Notes under the pieces: model-generated
What the model was told of the DNA's origin: nothing
Seen by the model: only the letters and a program-made list of their open reading frames with translations
Databases searched by the model: none
Position numbers and translations under genes: made by a program
Shown: piece after piece, positions 9,260 through 17,859 of the stretch
Layout of the letters: each line of letters opens with the position of its first letter
How positions within the stretch are numbered: position 1 is the first letter of the stretch
Assembly (NCBI GenBank): GCA_021780195.1
Contig: JAJXZE010000007.1
Span: 1 to 48,789 of the forward strand
DNA from: a bacterium
GTDB taxonomy: Bacteria > Patescibacteriota > Minisyncoccia > UBA6257 > 2-01-FULL-56-20
Reading direction: 5' to 3'
Length of the DNA: 48,789 bases

Positions 9260-10455
9260 AGATACGCTCTCTTACCGCGAGACCGATTCTCGACTCGCGC
9301 GGCGCGTGGACCATCGAGACCGCGATCGAGCTTTGGAACGGCGCCAGGGCAAAGGCCTCCGCGCCGCAGGGAAAGAGCACCGGAAAGGCGGAAGCACCCG
9401 CCATTCCCGCCGCGGCCGCGATCGCGAACACGAACGACCTTCTTTCCTCCCACGCGGCGCGGGTTGATTTCAGGGACCAGGCCTCGTTCGACGCGCTCCT
9501 TTGCGAGATCAATGGCGGCTCGGCGCGCGCGAAAGTACGTCTTGGATCATCCGCGACCCTCGCCGCTTCCGTGGCATTCCTCCGTGCCACGGCGCAATCG
9601 CGCGGCGTACCTCTCTGGCGGGAAGTGGGAGCGGCGTACGGGGAGCCCCTGCCCTCATGGGCCGACGCCGCAAAACCGTGGCTTTTCGCCAATCTTGTGA
9701 ACGGCGGCCTGCATGCCGGCAATAATCTTGACTTTCAGGAATATCTCGCGATCGCAAAGGGCCGCACGTTCCGCGAATCGACGGAGATCATCGCCGATCT
9801 GTACCGTGAACTCGGGAATGCGCTCGTGCGTGCCAAAGGGAAAAATGCGCGCAACGTAGGCGACGAAGGAGGATACGCGCCCGATTTTTCGAGCGCCGAA
9901 GAGCCGTTCCGCATCATGGCGCGCCTCGCGAAAAAACTGAAGCTTGGAAATAAGGTCATGTTCGGCATGGATGCCGCGGCGACCGACGTTCCCCGCGGCG
10001 CGCGGTCGCGCCTCGGGGAACGCTATGCCTCGTTCATCCGCCGCTACGGCCTCGCGTATCTCGAGGATCCGTTCGGCGAAGAAGAATTCGGGAAGTTCGC
10101 GGCGCTCACGGAGAAGTTCGGCGGGGAAATATGGATCGCGGGAGACGATCTTACGACCACAAATACCAACCGCATGGCACGGGCGCTCAAAGAGGGGAGC
10201 GTGAACGCGGTGATCGTGAAGCCGAATCAGATCGGCACGGTGACGCTCGCGCTGGACGCCGTCCGCGCCGCGCGCCGCTACGGGTGGGCGGTCATCGCCT
10301 CTCACCGCAGCGGGGAAACGGACGACGATTTTATCGCCGACTTCGCGTACGGCGTGCGCGCGGACGGGCTGAAGCTCGGTGCCCCTGCGCGCGGCGAACG
10401 GATCGCGAAATACAACCGCCTCCTCGAGATCGAAGCGGAAGCCGCGGCGGCATAA
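9256..10455 (+). CDS. eno: Enolase (phosphopyruvate hydratase), compact form
   Basis: The enzyme converts 2-phosphoglycerate to PEP. All expected active-site elements can be seen: the Ser in APQGKSTGKAEA (usual form PSGASTG), the His and Glu in NGGLHAGNNLDFQEY, the Glu in GDEGGYAP, metal ligands in GMDAAATD, YLEDPFGEEE and IAGDDL, the Lys in IVKPNQIGT, SHRSGET, and KLGAPARGER. At 399 residues it is shorter than the usual ~430, mainly through trimmed loops (around TDVPRGARSRLG and GGSARAKVRLG). The start overlaps the previous gene (ATGA), so it is likely co-translated with the dehydrogenase. Confidence 0.93.
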   Translation: MKIRSLTARPILDSRGAWTIETAIELWNGARAKASAPQGKSTGKAEAPAIPAAAAIANTNDLLSSHAARVDFRDQASFDALLCEINGGSARAKVRLGSSATLAASVAFLRATAQSRGVPLWREVGAAYGEPLPSWADAAKPWLFANLVNGGLHAGNNLDFQEYLAIAKGRTFRESTEIIADLYRELGNALVRAKGKNARNVGDEGGYAPDFSSAEEPFRIMARLAKKLKLGNKVMFGMDAAATDVPRGARSRLGERYASFIRRYGLAYLEDPFGEEEFGKFAALTEKFGGEIWIAGDDLTTTNTNRMARALKEGSVNAVIVKPNQIGTVTLALDAVRAARRYGWAVIASHRSGETDDDFIADFAYGVRADGLKLGAPARGERIAKYNRLLEIEAEAAAA

Positions 10456-10463
10456 CCATCTTC

Positions 10464-11969
10464 ATGACGCTCCTCATCCGCAATGTGCGCATCGTGGGCG
10501 GGACGAAACCTTTCCATGATCCGGTGGATGTTTTCGTGAGCGGCGAGCGGATCTCCGCGATCGGGAGTTTCCCGAAGAAGATCGCCGCCCGCGTGGTGGA
10601 CGGCCAGGGAGCGTATCTCTCTCCGGGATTCATCGACGTCAATACCGATTCAGATCATTACCTCACGCTCTTCGACCATCCCGCGCAGGAGGATTTCCTC
10701 CGCCAGGGCGTCACGACCATCTTCGGCGGCATGTGCGGCGCTTCGCTCGCGCCGCTCCTTTACGGCACGCTCGAATCGCTCGAAAAATGGGGGGAAACGG
10801 ATCGCGCGAACGTCAACTGGCACACCATGGCGGAATTCCTGAAGACGGTCGACCGGCACCCCCTCGCCGTAAACTTCGGGACGCTCGTGGGGCACGCGAC
10901 CATACGTCGCTCGATTCTTGCGGAGGCGAGACGCGATCTCACGAAGGGCGAGTTGCAGGTTTTCGCCGGCATATTGAGGCGCGCGCTTAGGGAAGGCGCC
11001 TTCGGCCTCTCGACCGGGCTTTCCTATGTTCACGCGAGAGACACTTCCTATCCCGAGCTCAAAGCGCTCGCCGGCGTCGTGCGCGAAGCGAACGGCGTCT
11101 ACGCCACCCACCTCCGCAACGCCGCCGAAGGGATCGGGGCTTCCATCGACGAAACGATAAAGCTTTCGCGCGAGACGGGCGTCAGGACCCTCGTGAGCCA
11201 CTTCACGCCGATCCTCGGCTCCGAGGCGGGATACGGAAAAGCGCTTGACGCGATCGAGGCGCTCCCACGGGAGGCCGATTTTCATTTCGACATCTATCCT
11301 TCGCCGAATTCGCTCCTCGCGCTCTACCTGTTCCTTCCGCTTTGGGCGCAGAACGGAGGCGTTGAGGTTATGCTCGCGAACGTGAAAGACGAGTGGCTCG
11401 CGGCGCGGATCAAGCGAGACCTCGCGCCGATCGACGAGGAGCACTTCGTGATCGCCCAGGCGCCCGGAAACGATTTCCTGGTCGGCAAGAACCTCCGCGA
11501 GATCAAGGAGATCTACGGCCTCGCGGATTCCCGCGACGCCCTGCTCCGCCTCATGGCCACCATGCATATGCGCGGCGCGGTGCTCTACCGCAATCTTTCT
11601 CCGGAGCTCACGAAGCGCGCCATGAAGAGCCCGCGGAGCCTCATCGCCTCGAACGCGCCGAGTTTCGATGCAGGCAAGGGCGCGCGGCGCCTGAAATCGG
11701 AACGCACGACGAGCACCTTCACCGACTTCCTGAAATTCGCCGAAGGAGAGGGAGGCATGCCGCTCGAGGATGCGGTCGCGAAGATTACGGCGGCTCCGGC
11801 GAGGAAATTCGGCCTTGCAGGGCGGGGGACGATCGCCGTGGGCAATTATGCCGACCTCACGTGCTTCAGGGGCGGCGAGATCCGCGCCACGATCGTGAAC
11901 GGAAAAGTGGCGATGGAGAACGGGGAGTTTGGAAACCTTTTCCCGGGGAAAGCGCTCCGCCATGGCTAG
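10464..11969 (+). CDS. N-acyl-D-amino-acid deacylase (D-aminoacylase) family protein with altered metal site
   Basis: The ATG at 10464 (MTLLIRNVRIVGG) is the natural amidohydrolase start; the longer track ORF overlaps enolase. Domain order matches D-aminoacylases: N-terminal beta-sandwich, TIM barrel with YLSPGFIDVNTD, GMCGASLAP, YATHLRN, LVSHFTPI, and a closing TSTFTDFLKF plus C-terminal sandwich. The Cys and two barrel His of the tight metal site are present. The usual HxH after PGFID is NTD, and the usual Asp of the SDG motif is Asn (IASNAPSF). Activity is therefore uncertain, and it could be a different hydrolase or inactive. The TAG stop is formed by the left end of an inserted repeat element (11967-12089). 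Confidence 0.8.
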   Translation: MTLLIRNVRIVGGTKPFHDPVDVFVSGERISAIGSFPKKIAARVVDGQGAYLSPGFIDVNTDSDHYLTLFDHPAQEDFLRQGVTTIFGGMCGASLAPLLYGTLESLEKWGETDRANVNWHTMAEFLKTVDRHPLAVNFGTLVGHATIRRSILAEARRDLTKGELQVFAGILRRALREGAFGLSTGLSYVHARDTSYPELKALAGVVREANGVYATHLRNAAEGIGASIDETIKLSRETGVRTLVSHFTPILGSEAGYGKALDAIEALPREADFHFDIYPSPNSLLALYLFLPLWAQNGGVEVMLANVKDEWLAARIKRDLAPIDEEHFVIAQAPGNDFLVGKNLREIKEIYGLADSRDALLRLMATMHMRGAVLYRNLSPELTKRAMKSPRSLIASNAPSFDAGKGARRLKSERTTSTFTDFLKFAEGEGGMPLEDAVAKITAAPARKFGLAGRGTIAVGNYADLTCFRGGEIRATIVNGKVAMENGEFGNLFPGKALRHG

Positions 11970-12089
11970 AGCTCATCTCAAAAATAGAGCATGCGACTCT
12001 TCCGGCCAATTTCGGCTGCAAAGCGCTCCGCGTTTTTCGCACGAAATTGGTCTGAAATCCTCACCAGCCTATTTTTGAGATGAGCTCTA
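11967..12089 (+). mobile_element. MITE-like element with 20-21 bp perfect terminal inverted repeats
   Basis: The left end AGAGCTCATCTCAAAAATAG (11968-11987) is the exact reverse complement of 12069-12088, and the outer T/A at 11967/12089 also pair. The outermost bases on both sides read TA, consistent with a TA target duplication. An inner inverted repeat CCAATTTCG...CGAAATTGG lies within the 81-nt core, so the whole element can fold as a long hairpin. It encodes no protein. The left end provides the TAG stop of the deacylase gene, and the right end contains the ATG of ftsW (12080). The parent transposase family is unknown to me; a TA duplication fits Tc1/IS630-like or some IS5-like elements. 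Confidence 0.75.
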
Positions 12090-13180
12090 AGAGGGGACAC
12101 GCGCCGGACTATTTCTTCTTCGCCGTACTCATCGTCCTTACGGTATTCGGACTCGCCATGCTCGCGTCCGCTTCGTCGAATCTCGGCAAGGTTCAGTACA
12201 ACGACACGTACTATTACCTGAAGCACCAGATCATCTTCGGCCTCGGCCTCGGTCTCGCGGGGTTCCTTGCGGGCTATTTCATTAATTATCAATATTTCAA
12301 GAAAATATCCTTCATTCTCCTGCTGGTGAGCATCGGCGCGCTCATTCTTGTCTTCACCCCGCTCGGATCGCCCGTACGCAATACGAGCCGCTGGCTCTTT
12401 CTCGGACCTTTCAGCTTCCAGCCCGCCGAGCTCATGAAGCTCACGTTCATCATTTATCTTTCGGCGTGGCTCGCAAACCCAAAATTCAAACGGGCGACGG
12501 ACTTCAAGTCTGGGCTTCTCCCGTTCCTTCTTGTGGCAGGGCTCATCATGGGACTCCTCATCCTCCAGCCGGCCACGAGCACGGTGGCGATCCTGCTCTG
12601 CGCCGGGCTCACCGTTTTCTTCATGAGCGGCGCGCCACTCAAATATATCGGTCTCATCATCCTTTCGGGCGCCGCGATCTTCGCACTCGTGATTTATGCG
12701 ACGCCCTACCGGCGTGCGCGCATCCTCGGTTTCCTCAATCCGAGCACCGACACGCAGGGGCAGAATTACCAGGTGAATCAGGCGCTGATCGCTATCGGTT
12801 CCGGCGGGGTGACGGGCGTGGGATACGGACAGTCCGCAACGAAAACGAATTACCTGCCGACCCCGGTCGATGATTCGATTTTCGCCGTGATCGCTGAAGA
12901 GCTCGGATTCGTGGGCGCGGGATCTCTGATTGCGCTTTTCGCGATGTTCACGTTTCGGTTTCTCTGGCTCGCCAAACGGACTACGGATCGGTTCGGCAAG
13001 CTCCTCCTCATTGGTTTCGGCACGACAATCGGCGTCCAGGCGTTCGTCAATATGGCGTCGATCTCAGGCCTCATTCCGCTCACCGGCGTCCCCCTTCCCT
13101 TCGTGAGCTACGGCGGTACCGCCCTCGCCATATTCCTCACGATGAGCGGAATTTCGCTCAATGTGTCAAAATATACCTGA
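12080..13180 (+). CDS. ftsW: FtsW/RodA-type peptidoglycan glycosyltransferase (SEDS), probably FtsW
   Basis: This SEDS-family membrane enzyme polymerises lipid II, at the septum if it is FtsW. About ten hydrophobic helices fill its 366 residues. Family blocks include GSPVRNTSRWLFLGPFSFQP (RWI/L and QPAELMK), QGQNYQVNQALIAIGSGG, FAVIAEELGFVG and LPFVSYGGTALAIFL. Being directly upstream of murG in a division/cell-wall cluster favours FtsW over RodA. The start codon and the codons for SS (ATGAGCTCT) lie inside the right terminal repeat of the element at 11967-12089, so the native start may have been replaced. No Shine-Dalgarno site is visible. The next in-frame Met is well inside the first helix. 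Confidence 0.9.
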   Translation: MSSKRGHAPDYFFFAVLIVLTVFGLAMLASASSNLGKVQYNDTYYYLKHQIIFGLGLGLAGFLAGYFINYQYFKKISFILLLVSIGALILVFTPLGSPVRNTSRWLFLGPFSFQPAELMKLTFIIYLSAWLANPKFKRATDFKSGLLPFLLVAGLIMGLLILQPATSTVAILLCAGLTVFFMSGAPLKYIGLIILSGAAIFALVIYATPYRRARILGFLNPSTDTQGQNYQVNQALIAIGSGGVTGVGYGQSATKTNYLPTPVDDSIFAVIAEELGFVGAGSLIALFAMFTFRFLWLAKRTTDRFGKLLLIGFGTTIGVQAFVNMASISGLIPLTGVPLPFVSYGGTALAIFLTMSGISLNVSKYT

Positions 13181-13198
13181 CCACGCCGCCGCACGCAC

Positions 13199-14341
13199 AT
13201 GAGAGACGAAACATTCCGTATCGTGATCGCGGGAGGAGGAAGCGGGGGGCACGTGTACCCCACGCTTGCGGTGCTTGAGGCCCTCGAGGGACGGCTCAAG
13301 GCCATGAACGCCCCAATGCGCATCATCCGCATGGGACCGCGCGACGGGTACGATGCGCTTTTTACAAATCTCGGCGCCGACATCAGGGACATTGCCGCGG
13401 GCAAGATCCGCCGCTATGCTTCATGGGCGAATCTCCTCGACGTGCCGAAATTCTTCGTCGGATTCATCGAGGCGCTTGCAAAGCTCTATGCCATCATGCC
13501 GGACATCGTTTTTTCGAAAGGCGGCACCGGCGCCCTACCCGTCGTCGTTGCGGCATGGTTCTACCGGATCCCCGTCGTGATCCACGAATCGGACGCGCAT
13601 CCCGGGCTCACCAATCTTTTCTCCGCGCGTTTTGCCCGCAAGGTGTTCGTGAGCTTTGCCGAGGCGGCGACGTATTTTGCCGCGGGGAAGACCGAGATCA
13701 CGGGAACGCCCCTTCGGACGGAACTCTTTGCCGCGAAGACCACGAAAGAACTCGCCAAGGAAACCCTCGGCTTCGATCCCCAGGCGCCGCTCACGATTGT
13801 GCTCGGCGGTTCGCTCGGATCGCGGCGCATCAACGAGTTCGTGCTTGAAAATCTCGGCGCGCTCATCCGCGAGACGCAGATCCTCCACCAGGCGGGCGTG
13901 ATGAACATTGCGGACGTGCAGAAATTATCCCGTGCGGCGCTCATCGACGAATCAACGACGCGGCGCTACCAGGCGATCGGCTACCTCGACCAGAATCTCG
14001 GCCTCATTCTGACCGCCGCCGATCTCGCGGTCATGCGGGCCGGCAGTGCCACCATCGCCGAGGTCTCCGCGTTCGGCGTTCCCGCAATTCTCATCCCGCT
14101 CGAAGAATCGGCGAACGGACACCAGCGGGTAAATGCCTACGCTTTCGTGAAGACCGGCGGGGGAGTGGTGATAGAGGAGGGAAATCTCTTGCCCGGGATA
14201 TTCCTCGGCCAGGTGAAGGCCATCCTCGGCGACCCGGCGCTCCGCGCAAAAATGAGCGAGGCCTCCGCCAAGTTCAGCATCCCCGGCGCGGCGGACAAGA
14301 TCGCGGATGAAATCATCCAGCTTGTCGCCGGCACATCGTAG
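13199..14341 (+). CDS. murG: UDP-GlcNAc:lipid I N-acetylglucosaminyltransferase MurG
   Basis: The enzyme adds GlcNAc to lipid I to make lipid II at the inner face of the membrane. At 380 residues it has two Rossmann-like GT-B domains. The N-terminal glycine-rich loop IAGGGSGGHVYPTLAV is diagnostic, followed by FSKGGTGALPVVVAAW, VIHESDAHPGLTN and, in the C-terminal domain, VLGGSLGSRRINE and VMRAGSATIAEVSAFGVPAILIPL with the UDP-sugar-binding residues. It sits 18 nt after ftsW and two genes before murC, forming a cell-wall cluster. No Shine-Dalgarno site is seen at its ATG. Confidence 0.95.
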   Translation: MRDETFRIVIAGGGSGGHVYPTLAVLEALEGRLKAMNAPMRIIRMGPRDGYDALFTNLGADIRDIAAGKIRRYASWANLLDVPKFFVGFIEALAKLYAIMPDIVFSKGGTGALPVVVAAWFYRIPVVIHESDAHPGLTNLFSARFARKVFVSFAEAATYFAAGKTEITGTPLRTELFAAKTTKELAKETLGFDPQAPLTIVLGGSLGSRRINEFVLENLGALIRETQILHQAGVMNIADVQKLSRAALIDESTTRRYQAIGYLDQNLGLILTAADLAVMRAGSATIAEVSAFGVPAILIPLEESANGHQRVNAYAFVKTGGGVVIEEGNLLPGIFLGQVKAILGDPALRAKMSEASAKFSIPGAADKIADEIIQLVAGTS

Positions 14342-14403
14342 AGAATCGTTCGCCGCCGCAGGACCTGTTTTTACGCCGGATTTTGAGCTAAGATAGGGGA
14401 GAT

Positions 14404-15897
14404 ATGGCCGATGTTCCGGGAAACGCAGTGCGCGTCCGCTTCGCCCCGAGCCCCACGGGGCCGCTTCACGTGGGCGGAGTCCGCACGGCGCTGTTCAACT
14501 GGCTTTTCGCGCGGAGGTACGGGGGGACGTTCATTCTCCGCATAGAGGACACCGACAAGACGCGTTCGGAAGCGCGGCACGAACAGGACATTTTTGACGG
14601 TCTTTCCTGGCTCGGCCTCGACTGGGACGAGGGACCGCTCACGAACGGCAATCGCCTTCCCGTGGCGAGCGACAAGGGCGCCTACGGGCCGTACCGCCAG
14701 AGTGAACGCACCGCGCTCTACCGGAAATATCTCGAAGCGCTCATGGCAAAGGGCGACGCTTATTACTGCTATTGCACCAAGGACGAACTCGAGGCCCAGC
14801 GCGAAGCCGCCGCGTCGCAGGGGCTCCCGCCGAAATATTCCGGCCACTGCCGCGCGCACGCCGCGCCGCCCACGGGGAAAAAGCCGGAAGTCATCCGCTT
14901 CCGCATTCCCGAAGTGAAAGTCGAATTCAAGGATCTTGCCCGAGGTAAAGTCGTCTTTGACGCCGCGCTCTTCGGAGATATTGCGATCGCCAAAGACCTC
15001 GATACGCCGCTCTATAATTTCGCGGTCGTCGTGGACGACGAACTGATGAAGATCACGCACGTGATCCGGGGCGAGGACCATCTCTCGAACACGCCGAAGC
15101 AGATCCTCATGCAACGCGCGCTCGGCTTCCGCGAGCCGTTCTACGCGCACATCCCGCTTATCCTAAATCCCGATCGGAGCAAGATGTCAAAACGCTTTTC
15201 AGACACGACGCTCGCGAGCTACCGCGAGAAAGGATATCTCCCCGCGGCGCTCGTCAATTTTCTCGCCCTGCTCGGATGGCATCCGAAGGGAGACCGCGAG
15301 GTCATGTCGGTGAAGGAATTAATCGGCGCCTTTGACCTCGAACGGATCCAGCCTGCCGGCGCGGTTTTCAACGAAGAGAAGCTGAACTGGCTCGACCGCG
15401 AACATCTGAAGGTGTTCGACGACGGGGAGATCGCCACGCTCGTCACGCCCTTTGCGGAGAAAGAAGGATTCCACGCCGACCGCGGATTTCTCGAACGCAT
15501 GGTCGCGGTGGAACGGACGCGCGCGAACACCCTCCGCGACTTTATAGACGGCGGCCGCTTTTTCTTCGCCATACCCGCATATGAAGCCGACCTCCTCGTG
15601 TGGAGAGAAAGCACCCCGGACGAAGCGCGCGCCGCGCTCACGCGCGTGAAGGATGGTCTCGCCCTGATTTCCGCCGATGCTTTTTACGCCGAAGACCTCC
15701 GCGGCGCGGTGAGCGCCGCCGTGGGCGACAGGAAAAGGGGAGTAGTCCTCTGGCCGCTCCGCGTGGCGCTTTCCGGCCTCAGGGCGTCCCCCGATCCGAT
15801 CGAAATAATGGGAGTCCTCGGCCGCGAAGAATCGCTCCGACGCATCGAGACCGCCATTTTGCGTCTTCCGTCCGACGGGAGTACTATAAAAGCATAA
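14404..15897 (+). CDS. gltX: Glutamyl-tRNA synthetase
   Basis: Class Ib aminoacyl-tRNA synthetase charging tRNA-Glu. The HIGH motif appears as APSPTGPLHVGGVRTAL and KMSKS as RSKMSKRFSDT. A Cys-rich zinc-site pattern, YCYC...GHCRAH, is present near residue 120. At 497 residues it is of normal length, with the C-terminal helical anticodon-binding domain ending GREESLRRIETAI. A TAAGAT -10-like hexamer ends 9 nt before the ATG. Many bacteria lacking GlnRS use a non-discriminating form with GatCAB, and a tRNA-Gln gene occurs at 30226. Whether this enzyme is non-discriminating cannot be read from the sequence by eye. Confidence 0.95.
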   Translation: MADVPGNAVRVRFAPSPTGPLHVGGVRTALFNWLFARRYGGTFILRIEDTDKTRSEARHEQDIFDGLSWLGLDWDEGPLTNGNRLPVASDKGAYGPYRQSERTALYRKYLEALMAKGDAYYCYCTKDELEAQREAAASQGLPPKYSGHCRAHAAPPTGKKPEVIRFRIPEVKVEFKDLARGKVVFDAALFGDIAIAKDLDTPLYNFAVVVDDELMKITHVIRGEDHLSNTPKQILMQRALGFREPFYAHIPLILNPDRSKMSKRFSDTTLASYREKGYLPAALVNFLALLGWHPKGDREVMSVKELIGAFDLERIQPAGAVFNEEKLNWLDREHLKVFDDGEIATLVTPFAEKEGFHADRGFLERMVAVERTRANTLRDFIDGGRFFFAIPAYEADLLVWRESTPDEARAALTRVKDGLALISADAFYAEDLRGAVSAAVGDRKRGVVLWPLRVALSGLRASPDPIEIMGVLGREESLRRIETAILRLPSDGSTIKA

Positions 15898-15923
15898 CGC
15901 ATAACGAGCTCTCACCCACGCCC

Positions 15924-16409
15924 ATGACCCTCCTGAGGCGCCTGCATATTGAAGGAACTGCGGCGGCTACCATAATCATCCTCGGCTCAGTCGCGTTCTT
16001 GATGCCACCGACGCTCTATGCCCCTGCGACGGCAAACGCATATTCGGTCGGCGGTACGGCCGCGGCGGCCGCGACGACTCCCGAGCTGACCGCCATCACG
16101 TCGGTTCCTACGGTTCAAAGTAGCGGTTTGAATACCATGATCGCGCCCTTCGAGAACTTTTTCCGGAGCATGACCTCAATGTCCGGAGGGCAGGGCCTCG
16201 GTCCGGCCTCCTTGCCGCCATCCGTGACCAACAACCCCGCGATCAACGGCGGGGTCCGCGGCGCGCTCCAGGGTTTCGATCAGTGGCTTTATGGGATCGC
16301 GGGATTTCACATCCTTGGACTTTTCGCGGCACTTCTAAACATCCTTGCGTGGATTCTCGGACTCGTGACGAGCATCGTGGACTGGCTCCTGCATCTGATC
16401 GGCTATTAA
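15924..16409 (+). CDS. Small secreted/membrane protein of unknown function
   Basis: I recognise no family. The ATG at 15924 (MTLLRRLHIEG) is chosen because it opens a hydrophobic segment of about residues 12-32 (AAATIIILGSVAFLMPPTLY); the longer track ORF overlaps gltX. The middle is Ala/Ser/Thr/Pro-rich and probably extracytoplasmic. The C-terminal 50 residues (GIAGFHILGLFAALLNILAWILGLVTSIVDWLLHL) form one or two further hydrophobic helices. It lies between gltX and murC, with a hairpin (CCTGTCG...CGACAGG) shortly after its stop. A single-copy envelope protein typical of CPR is the likeliest reading. Confidence 0.6.
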   Translation: MTLLRRLHIEGTAAATIIILGSVAFLMPPTLYAPATANAYSVGGTAAAAATTPELTAITSVPTVQSSGLNTMIAPFENFFRSMTSMSGGQGLGPASLPPSVTNNPAINGGVRGALQGFDQWLYGIAGFHILGLFAALLNILAWILGLVTSIVDWLLHLIGY

Positions 16410-16447
16410 GCAAGATGGAGAAGCCGACAATCCTGCCCATCCTGTCG

Positions 16448-16453
16448 TAAAAT
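16448..16453 (+). promoter_or_regulatory. -10 element (TAAAAT) upstream of murC, inside a hairpin loop
   Basis: TAAAAT lies 7 nt before a GTG at 16461, with a weak -35 (CCGACA) 18 nt upstream. It falls in the 16-nt loop between CCTGTCG (16441-16447) and CGACAGG (16464-16470). Confidence 0.4.
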
Positions 16454-16460
16454 AAACCTT

Positions 16461-16493
16461 GTGCGACAGGTAGTGTTTTTAATCCCCCGATGA
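16461..16493 (+). CDS. Possible 10-codon upstream ORF coupled to murC
   Basis: A GTG start 7 nt after a TAAAAT hexamer opens the frame MRQVVFLIPR. Its TGA stop (16491-16493) overlaps the murC ATG (16490-16492) as ATGA. The position fits a leaderless uORF that delivers ribosomes to murC, which has no Shine-Dalgarno site. The short length means it could be chance. Confidence 0.35.
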   Translation: MRQVVFLIPR

Positions 16494-17854
16494 AGAAGAT
16501 ATGGTTCGTAGGTATCGGAGGCATAGGAATGAGTGCATTGGCGCGCTATTTTGCGGCGTCCGGACGCCGCGGAGGAACTCCCCGTTATAAGGGCGAAAAA
16601 TGGGCCGTAGGGGGCTCCGACCTGGCAAGAAGCCCGATTTCCGATACTCTCATCAAAGAAGGCATACGGGTCAAAATTGGGCATAGAATCGGCAATATAG
16701 GCAGGGATACCGCTCTCGTGGCCTATAACAGGGCCATTCCTTTGAATAATCCGGAGATACTGGCCGCCAAGCGCTTCGGAGTACCTGTCGTCCCCTATGC
16801 GGAGCTTCTGGGAGACATCACGCGACAGTACCGAACGATCGCCATAAGTGGTTCGCATGGCAAGAGCACGACAACCGCGCTCGCCGGATTGCTCCTTATG
16901 AAAGCGAAACTCGACCCGACCATCCTTATCGGCACGAACCTTCGTGAGCTCGGCGGGAAAAACATGCGCATGGGGAATGGGCCGTACCTCGTCCTTGAGG
17001 CGGACGACTTCGGTGCCGCATTCACGCACTATTCCCCCACCGTCGCGATCGTCACGAACATTGATCGCGAACATCTCGACTACTATGGGAGTTTTGCGAA
17101 TCTCAAGCGCGCATTCCTGAAATTCCTTGCGGCCACCCGACCGCATGGCGCCGTTATCCTGAACCGCGACGACAACGTACTCCGATCGCTCCGCGCAAGG
17201 ATCGAAAAAACCGCGGCGACAAACCGTGTGCAGGTCGCGTGGTACTCGGCGCATGGACCGGAGGAGAAAAAGATCCGCGCGGCGCTCAAAGTTCCGGGTG
17301 TGCACAACGTCTCGAATGCGGCCGCGGTACTTGCGCTCGCCAAGGTGCTCGGCATTTCCCGCGGCGACGCCCTTCGTGCCATGAGCGCGTACCGCGGCGC
17401 ATGGCGGCGCATGGAGCGGCGTGGATCGTTCCGCGGGGCACCGGTCTTCGACGATTACGCGCACCACCCGACGGAAATTAAAGCATCACTCCAGGCATTC
17501 CGCGAAAAATATCCCGCGCGGAAGATCCTCTGCGTCTTCCAGCCGCACCAGGCCAAGCGCCTCGAGGCGCTCTTCAGGGAATTCACGAATGCCTTCGATG
17601 GTGCGGATGAGACGATCGTCCTCCCCGCCTATCAGGTCGCCGGACGGGACGTTCCGCCGTCCGCGGGCCGCGGCGCCGAAGCGCTCGTTCGCGCTATCCG
17701 GGAAAAGCATCCGCGCCGTCCCATTTTCTATCTCGAAAAACCCCGCGACCTCCGGAAAGCTATCCTCGCCGCGGCCGCCCCCCTCTCGCGGCACGTCATC
17801 GTCATGATGGGCGCCGGAGACATTGTGGAACTGACCGATTCTCTGGTATCATAA
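16490..17854 (+). CDS. murC: UDP-N-acetylmuramate--L-alanine ligase
   Basis: The enzyme adds the first amino acid of the peptidoglycan stem peptide, using ATP in the cytoplasm. At 454 residues it has the three Mur-ligase domains: the N-terminal Rossmann part with FVGIGGIGMSALAR, the central ATPase part with the P-loop ISGSHGKSTTTAL and the metal/ADP region TNIDREHLDYYGS, and the C-terminal domain with RRMERRG, FDDYAHHPTEI and FQPHQAKR. An insertion, GRRGGTPRYKGEKW, after the first helix replaces the usual short turn before VGGSD. The start overlaps the stop of a possible 10-codon uORF (ATGA). It follows ftsW and murG and completes the visible cell-wall set. Confidence 0.93.
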   Translation: MKKIWFVGIGGIGMSALARYFAASGRRGGTPRYKGEKWAVGGSDLARSPISDTLIKEGIRVKIGHRIGNIGRDTALVAYNRAIPLNNPEILAAKRFGVPVVPYAELLGDITRQYRTIAISGSHGKSTTTALAGLLLMKAKLDPTILIGTNLRELGGKNMRMGNGPYLVLEADDFGAAFTHYSPTVAIVTNIDREHLDYYGSFANLKRAFLKFLAATRPHGAVILNRDDNVLRSLRARIEKTAATNRVQVAWYSAHGPEEKKIRAALKVPGVHNVSNAAAVLALAKVLGISRGDALRAMSAYRGAWRRMERRGSFRGAPVFDDYAHHPTEIKASLQAFREKYPARKILCVFQPHQAKRLEALFREFTNAFDGADETIVLPAYQVAGRDVPPSAGRGAEALVRAIREKHPRRPIFYLEKPRDLRKAILAAAAPLSRHVIVMMGAGDIVELTDSLVS

Positions 17855-17859
17855 GCCGC

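Noticed and set aside
10650-11963. Minus-strand 437-aa ORF
   Set aside because: Antisense shadow of the D-aminoacylase homologue.
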